17,188 bases of DNA from Pseudomonadota bacterium (GTDB lineage: Bacteria > Pseudomonadota > Gammaproteobacteria > Woeseiales > Woeseiaceae): NCBI GenBank assembly GCA_027295475.1, contig JAPUKV010000085.1, positions 1 to 17,188 of the forward strand, in the 5' to 3' direction. Under the pieces are notes generated by a model. It was not told where the DNA came from, did no database searches, and saw only the letters and a program-made list of their open reading frames with translations. Below, one piece after another: positions 14,515-17,188 of the stretch (positions within the stretch are counted from its first letter, which is position 1; every line of letters starts with the position of its first letter). Position numbers and translations under genes: made by a program.

Positions 14515-15732
14515 TCATCCGTTTTTGTTCATGGACTCACCACGCGAGAGTGAAAGATGAGCCGTCGCAAAATCGCCGGAGCACAGCGCCCCGACTATCG
14601 ATAGTTCACCTGCCAGAACGATGCCGGCGCACACCTCCGCCAGTGCGATGCTCTTGCCCGCGCCTGCAAGTCCAAGAATGTCCAGACACGCCTTGGCACT
14701 CGGTAGCCCGGTACCACCACCGACCGTGCCTACCATGATGTTCGGTAATGTCACGCAGGCATAAAGATCGTTTTCTGCCGTCCTCTCGAAACGCGTCGTA
14801 CCCGTCGCCGATTCCGCGACGCAGGCGACGTCCTGTCCGCAAGCCAGATAAAGTGCAGCCAGCCCATTTGCGAAATGTCCCTGGATGCCCGTTGTACCGC
14901 TCATGACGCCTCCTAGCGCACCGGCATACCAGTAATCCACTATTCTTTCCGGCGTCGTGTGCAGCCGTTGACGGACAAGTTCACGCGGAATGTATAAGTC
15001 TGCAGCAACCCGTTTGCCACGGACGTCACCGAGTGTTTTTAACGATGCCTTCTTGTCGCCGGAAAAGTTTGCTTCGAGAAACCAATGCTCGGGCTTGACG
15101 GGCGCCTGCTCCAGTATGGCCTTGCAAACAGCATCTGCAGCGAAGGTCACCATGTTTTGGCCCGACGCGTCGCCGGTCCTGAAGCGCAGATCGACATAAA
15201 CGTGATTTCCTTCGACAACCGGGCGGACGCCGATTAGCCGTCCATGTGATGTGATTTTCGCGACGACGGCGTGTAATTCCCCGCTGTGGTCTTTAATGAA
15301 TCTGGCAAACCGTTCGGCATCGACCAGGCCCTCGAATGCAAACATCGGTGCCCGGCTCACGCCTTGATCAAGTACTCGCACGTCGCATCCGCCGGCGGCC
15401 GTGATCAGCCGGGACCCTCGTTGGTATGAGGCAACCAGGGCCGCCTCCGTTGTCGCGAGGGGCACCTGATAAATTACCGTCCCGTTCCGCCCGTTGATTC
15501 GTAGCGGGCCGGCAAGACCTACCGGTATATCAACCGTACCGATATAGGACTCGATGTTTCTCCGATATGTGGCGGCGTTATCACGGGCCCTTTGGTGAAA
15601 AAGCTCGGCCCGTGCCTTGTCGAGGTCGAGCCGCTTCCAGCGTCTCGCCGCATCTAACGCAACTTTGTCAAAAGTTGTCTCCCTCCCAAGCTTGCCGGTG
15701 TGGTCCGCTTTGCGGGAATTGCCTCCGGCCAT
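14515..15732 (-). CDS. HMG-CoA reductase, class I-like
   Basis: The enzyme reduces HMG-CoA to mevalonate with NADPH, committing carbon to the mevalonate route. The 405-residue product carries ESYIGTVDIPVGLAGPL (61-77) and the catalytic glutamate in TTEAALVAS (E96). It also carries the lysine in GDKKAS (K227), the aspartate in ACGQD (D301) and the histidine in FATAHLSLSR (H392). The nucleotide-binding segments are DASGQNM (188-194, usually DAMGMNM) and GTVGGGT (335-341). All four catalytic residues are present, so the enzyme should be active, although the nucleotide motif is divergent. AAGGGG six bases before ATG 15732 makes that the start, although the frame is open to a GTG at 15795. No other mevalonate gene is in the window. 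Confidence 0.94.
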   Translation of the reverse strand: MAGGNSRKADHTGKLGRETTFDKVALDAARRWKRLDLDKARAELFHQRARDNAATYRRNIESYIGTVDIPVGLAGPLRINGRNGTVIYQVPLATTEAALVASYQRGSRLITAAGGCDVRVLDQGVSRAPMFAFEGLVDAERFARFIKDHSGELHAVVAKITSHGRLIGVRPVVEGNHVYVDLRFRTGDASGQNMVTFAADAVCKAILEQAPVKPEHWFLEANFSGDKKASLKTLGDVRGKRVAADLYIPRELVRQRLHTTPERIVDYWYAGALGGVMSGTTGIQGHFANGLAALYLACGQDVACVAESATGTTRFERTAENDLYACVTLPNIMVGTVGGGTGLPSAKACLDILGLAGAGKSIALAEVCAGIVLAGELSIVGALCSGDFATAHLSLSRGESMNKNG

Positions 15733-16052
15733 CGTTTGCCCCTTTTCAAATGAGCGATTGATCAAATGGGCACGTACTATTGCATTTTCGGGCACCTGAG
15801 TTCTGACAAATTGCCGAGTAATGTCTGATGAATTGCTGAGGACCCCATTAACGGCCTGATTGCAGGGCAGCGTGATATCCGCTTTATCCAGATGGGTGCC
15901 TCTGGTAGTCCGTGCCGTCCTACGGGACGGATTTACGATGCGCCGTGACGATTACCGGGATTGACCTTTGCTGCTTGGGCCGACCAAGCGAATCACTCGT
16001 CAGGGTGATTTGCTAGGATTGACGCACTCGCAGGAAAAAACAGCCCATCGTA
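15733..16052. other. 320-bp divergent intergenic region with three hairpins
   Basis: No gene is visible here. On the plus strand CCGTCC-TACG-GGACGG (15915-15930) folds into a 6-bp stem with a UACG loop closed by C-G, the stable cUNCGg type. GCTTGG-GCCGA-CCAAGC (15973-15989) follows. The third hairpin, GCGAATCAC (15988-15996) with GTGATTTGC (16005-16013), includes one G-U pair and shares two bases with the second. These lie 40-140 bases before the TTG at 16053 and may form its mRNA leader. A -35-like TTGACC at 15961-15966 has no fitting -10. A TTGTCA on the minus strand (15809-15804) could serve the HMG-CoA reductase gene, but its -10 is unclear. Confidence 0.45.
15739..15744 (-). promoter_or_regulatory. 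Ribosome-binding site that fixes the HMG-CoA reductase start
   Basis: The minus strand reads AAGGGG here, six bases before ATG 15732. It favours this start over the upstream GTG at 15795, which lacks such a site. Confidence 0.6.
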
Positions 16053-16883
16053 TTGAATATCAGCCGCGAAAACGTCTTCCAGCTATTCAAGTACACCGTC
16101 TATGCGTTGCTGACGTTGAATGTGTATTTGTTCTTTGCAGAGGAATGGGCTGCAGCTTCGCATCGTTTCGTGAACGGCGTCGCCCTGGAAGACATTATCG
16201 AAGGCTTTGCCGCGAGTATCGACACCGCAGCATGGGTTGTTTTGCTGCTGATGTTCGAGCTCGAGACCTATGTGCTTCCCGATGAGCAGTTCACGCGGCG
16301 AGTCACCTGGACCTTGCACGGAATACGTGCGACTTGTTACGCATTTATCGTGTACGCCTTTTATGGCTATGTCAGCAAACTTCTGTTTCTTTTTAACGCA
16401 GTTCCACTGGCAAATGTCAGCGATCTTTGTTCACTCGTCGCCAATCAATGGGCCTACGCCGTCGATTTCGATGAATACGAAGTAATTACTGCTGCCAACT
16501 GCGCGACGGTTTCAACTGCGACCTCATTCTTTCAGTTATCCGGTCTGACAGCTGTGGTCGACGCCCTCGGCCTGAGAGACATTACGCGCCTCGCCTGGGT
16601 TGATGTCATCAACTCGGCAGTCTGGCTACTGGTGGTCATGGTGCTCGAACTGGACGTCTTCTTGCAGGAGAAGAACAGATTAGAGGGCATGCTTCTACGT
16701 GTCAGCAATTCGAGTAAATTCGCCCTCTATTCAGTGCTGTTACTCGCGGCCATCTACTGGGGCGTCAAAGGCGACTTCGTCGACTTCTGGGATGCGTTTC
16801 TTTGGTTGCTCGCCTTCGTTTTCATCGAACTGAATGTGTTCGAGTGGCGTCAGGAAAGTCTCGAGCAACAGGCTGAGGCATAG
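16053..16883 (+). CDS. Six-helix membrane protein with three internal repeats
   Basis: The 276-residue product has about six membrane helices in three pairs. The second helix of each pair shares W-x7-E-L-[EDN] and then an aromatic or aliphatic residue: W61/E69/L70/E71, W191/E199/L200/D201 and W251/E259/L260/N261, each with exactly eight residues from W to E. Before each is a D or N (ID, IN, WD). A loop of about 65 residues between helices 3 and 4 holds two cysteines (C126, C150) that may form a disulfide. An acidic residue kept inside three membrane helices suggests ion or proton handling. I do not recognise the family. The only reasonable start is TTG 16053; a stop is in frame at 16020-16022 and no ATG or GTG precedes the first helix. 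No convincing ribosome-binding site is visible. Confidence 0.8.
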   Translation: MNISRENVFQLFKYTVYALLTLNVYLFFAEEWAAASHRFVNGVALEDIIEGFAASIDTAAWVVLLLMFELETYVLPDEQFTRRVTWTLHGIRATCYAFIVYAFYGYVSKLLFLFNAVPLANVSDLCSLVANQWAYAVDFDEYEVITAANCATVSTATSFFQLSGLTAVVDALGLRDITRLAWVDVINSAVWLLVVMVLELDVFLQEKNRLEGMLLRVSNSSKFALYSVLLLAAIYWGVKGDFVDFWDAFLWLLAFVFIELNVFEWRQESLEQQAEA

Positions 16884-17062
16884 ATCGCCGGCACGGCCTG
16901 AGCACCGGAATCGTTTGCCGCCATGCTTATCGTCCGGCTGGACGAGCTCCGGCATGTGTCTGCCTGGACCACTAGCCAGTCGGCGCCCTGCAGGATCGGC
17001 GATGCTGGTTTCCGGCCAAAATCAGGTTTTCATCAGAACTTCTTCGGCAATGAATCAGCGTT

Positions 17063-17086
17063 CCGTCAGGCCCTGACGGTCAGGGC
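17063..17086. promoter_or_regulatory. Two overlapping 17-bp palindromes
   Basis: CCGTCAGG-C-CCTGACGG (17063-17079) and GCCCTGAC-G-GTCAGGGC (17070-17086) are both perfect and overlap by ten bases, with centres seven bases apart. They share the middle half-site, so only one can form at a time. They lie 48 bases before the ATG at 17134. They could be an operator with three half-sites or a pair of competing RNA hairpins. No T-tract follows. Confidence 0.55.
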
Positions 17087-17133
17087 AAATCAGGATAGAG
17101 GCCTTGGAAAACCCGCTTGACTGGAGAAGATCA

Positions 17134-17188
17134 ATGAACTACGAAAAACCACTGTACGAGCTTGAGATCAGCGTGATTGTCCTGGGAT
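17134..17188 (+). CDS. Start of an unidentified gene (partial, cut by the window edge)
   Basis: ATG 17134 has GGAG at 17123-17126 seven bases upstream, the best ribosome-binding site near the right edge. The 18 visible residues (MNYEKPLYELEISVIVLG) are too few to name a family. The paired palindromes at 17063-17086 lie in its likely leader or promoter. Confidence 0.55.
   Translation, partial: MNYEKPLYELEISVIVLG

Noticed and set aside
15829..15835. CTGATGA, resembling a hammerhead ribozyme core
   Set aside because: No GAAA segment or matching stems follow at the required places.
16923..17120. A 65-residue frame between the six-helix protein and the right-edge gene
   Set aside because: There is no ribosome-binding site, the translation has no protein-like pattern, and the palindromes lie within it.

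Overview
The window reads as a piece of chromosome from a moderately GC-rich, Gram-negative heterotroph, most likely a gammaproteobacterium. The evidence is an outer-membrane beta-barrel C-terminus, a lipoprotein signal peptide, an arfB-type ribosome rescue factor, a CadC/ToxR-like membrane regulator and a GbcA-like Rieske oxygenase. The genus cannot be fixed from the sequence. A marine or sediment lineage that carries a class I-type HMG-CoA reductase is plausible, but that is inference. I saw no rRNA, tRNA, insertion sequence, integrase or CRISPR array.

Layout. 1-57 is the tail of an outer-membrane protein, followed by a rho-independent terminator (113-150). 274-699 is a small membrane-anchored hypothetical protein, convergent with an MFS permease (702-1877, minus). 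The permease is divergent from arfB (1920-2336), and a shared, nearly symmetric -10 element places the predicted arfB transcription start on the A of its ATG. 2362-4230 (minus) is a membrane-spanning winged-helix regulator with TolB-like and TPR parts. It is divergent from a two-gene operon (4407-5083) made of a small possible ribbon-helix-helix protein and a His-containing conserved protein of unknown function. Two perfect 14-bp palindromes lie between the divergent units. 5111-6787 (minus) is formate-tetrahydrofolate ligase, and 6985-8217 (minus) is a PQQ-type sugar dehydrogenase lipoprotein. 8416-10961 is a translationally coupled pair: an MFS permease and an exported M20 amidohydrolase.

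The most striking element is at 11032-11186, just upstream of a class II Fic AMPylase-type gene (11220-12371). Ten GTCGA half-sites strictly alternate in orientation and form five palindromes, short-long-short-long-short, whose centres are exactly 35 bp apart. Every half-site falls on a 10-bp grid. This looks like an operator array for an unidentified DNA-binding protein, and the Fic protein itself carries a C-terminal winged-helix-like region. The Fic gene overlaps convergently with a membrane-anchored coiled-coil protein of unknown function (12365-13117, minus).

The right part holds a Rieske oxygenase alpha subunit (13261-14469), a stand-alone HMG-CoA reductase (14515-15732, minus) and a six-helix membrane protein (16053-16883). 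That membrane protein is built from three repeats sharing W-x7-E-L-[EDN], and a hairpin-rich leader precedes it. A pair of overlapping palindromes (17063-17086) precedes a gene cut by the right edge. Most genes stand alone or in pairs. Apart from the MFS/M20 pair and the 4407-5083 pair, I see no operon tying the metabolic functions together.
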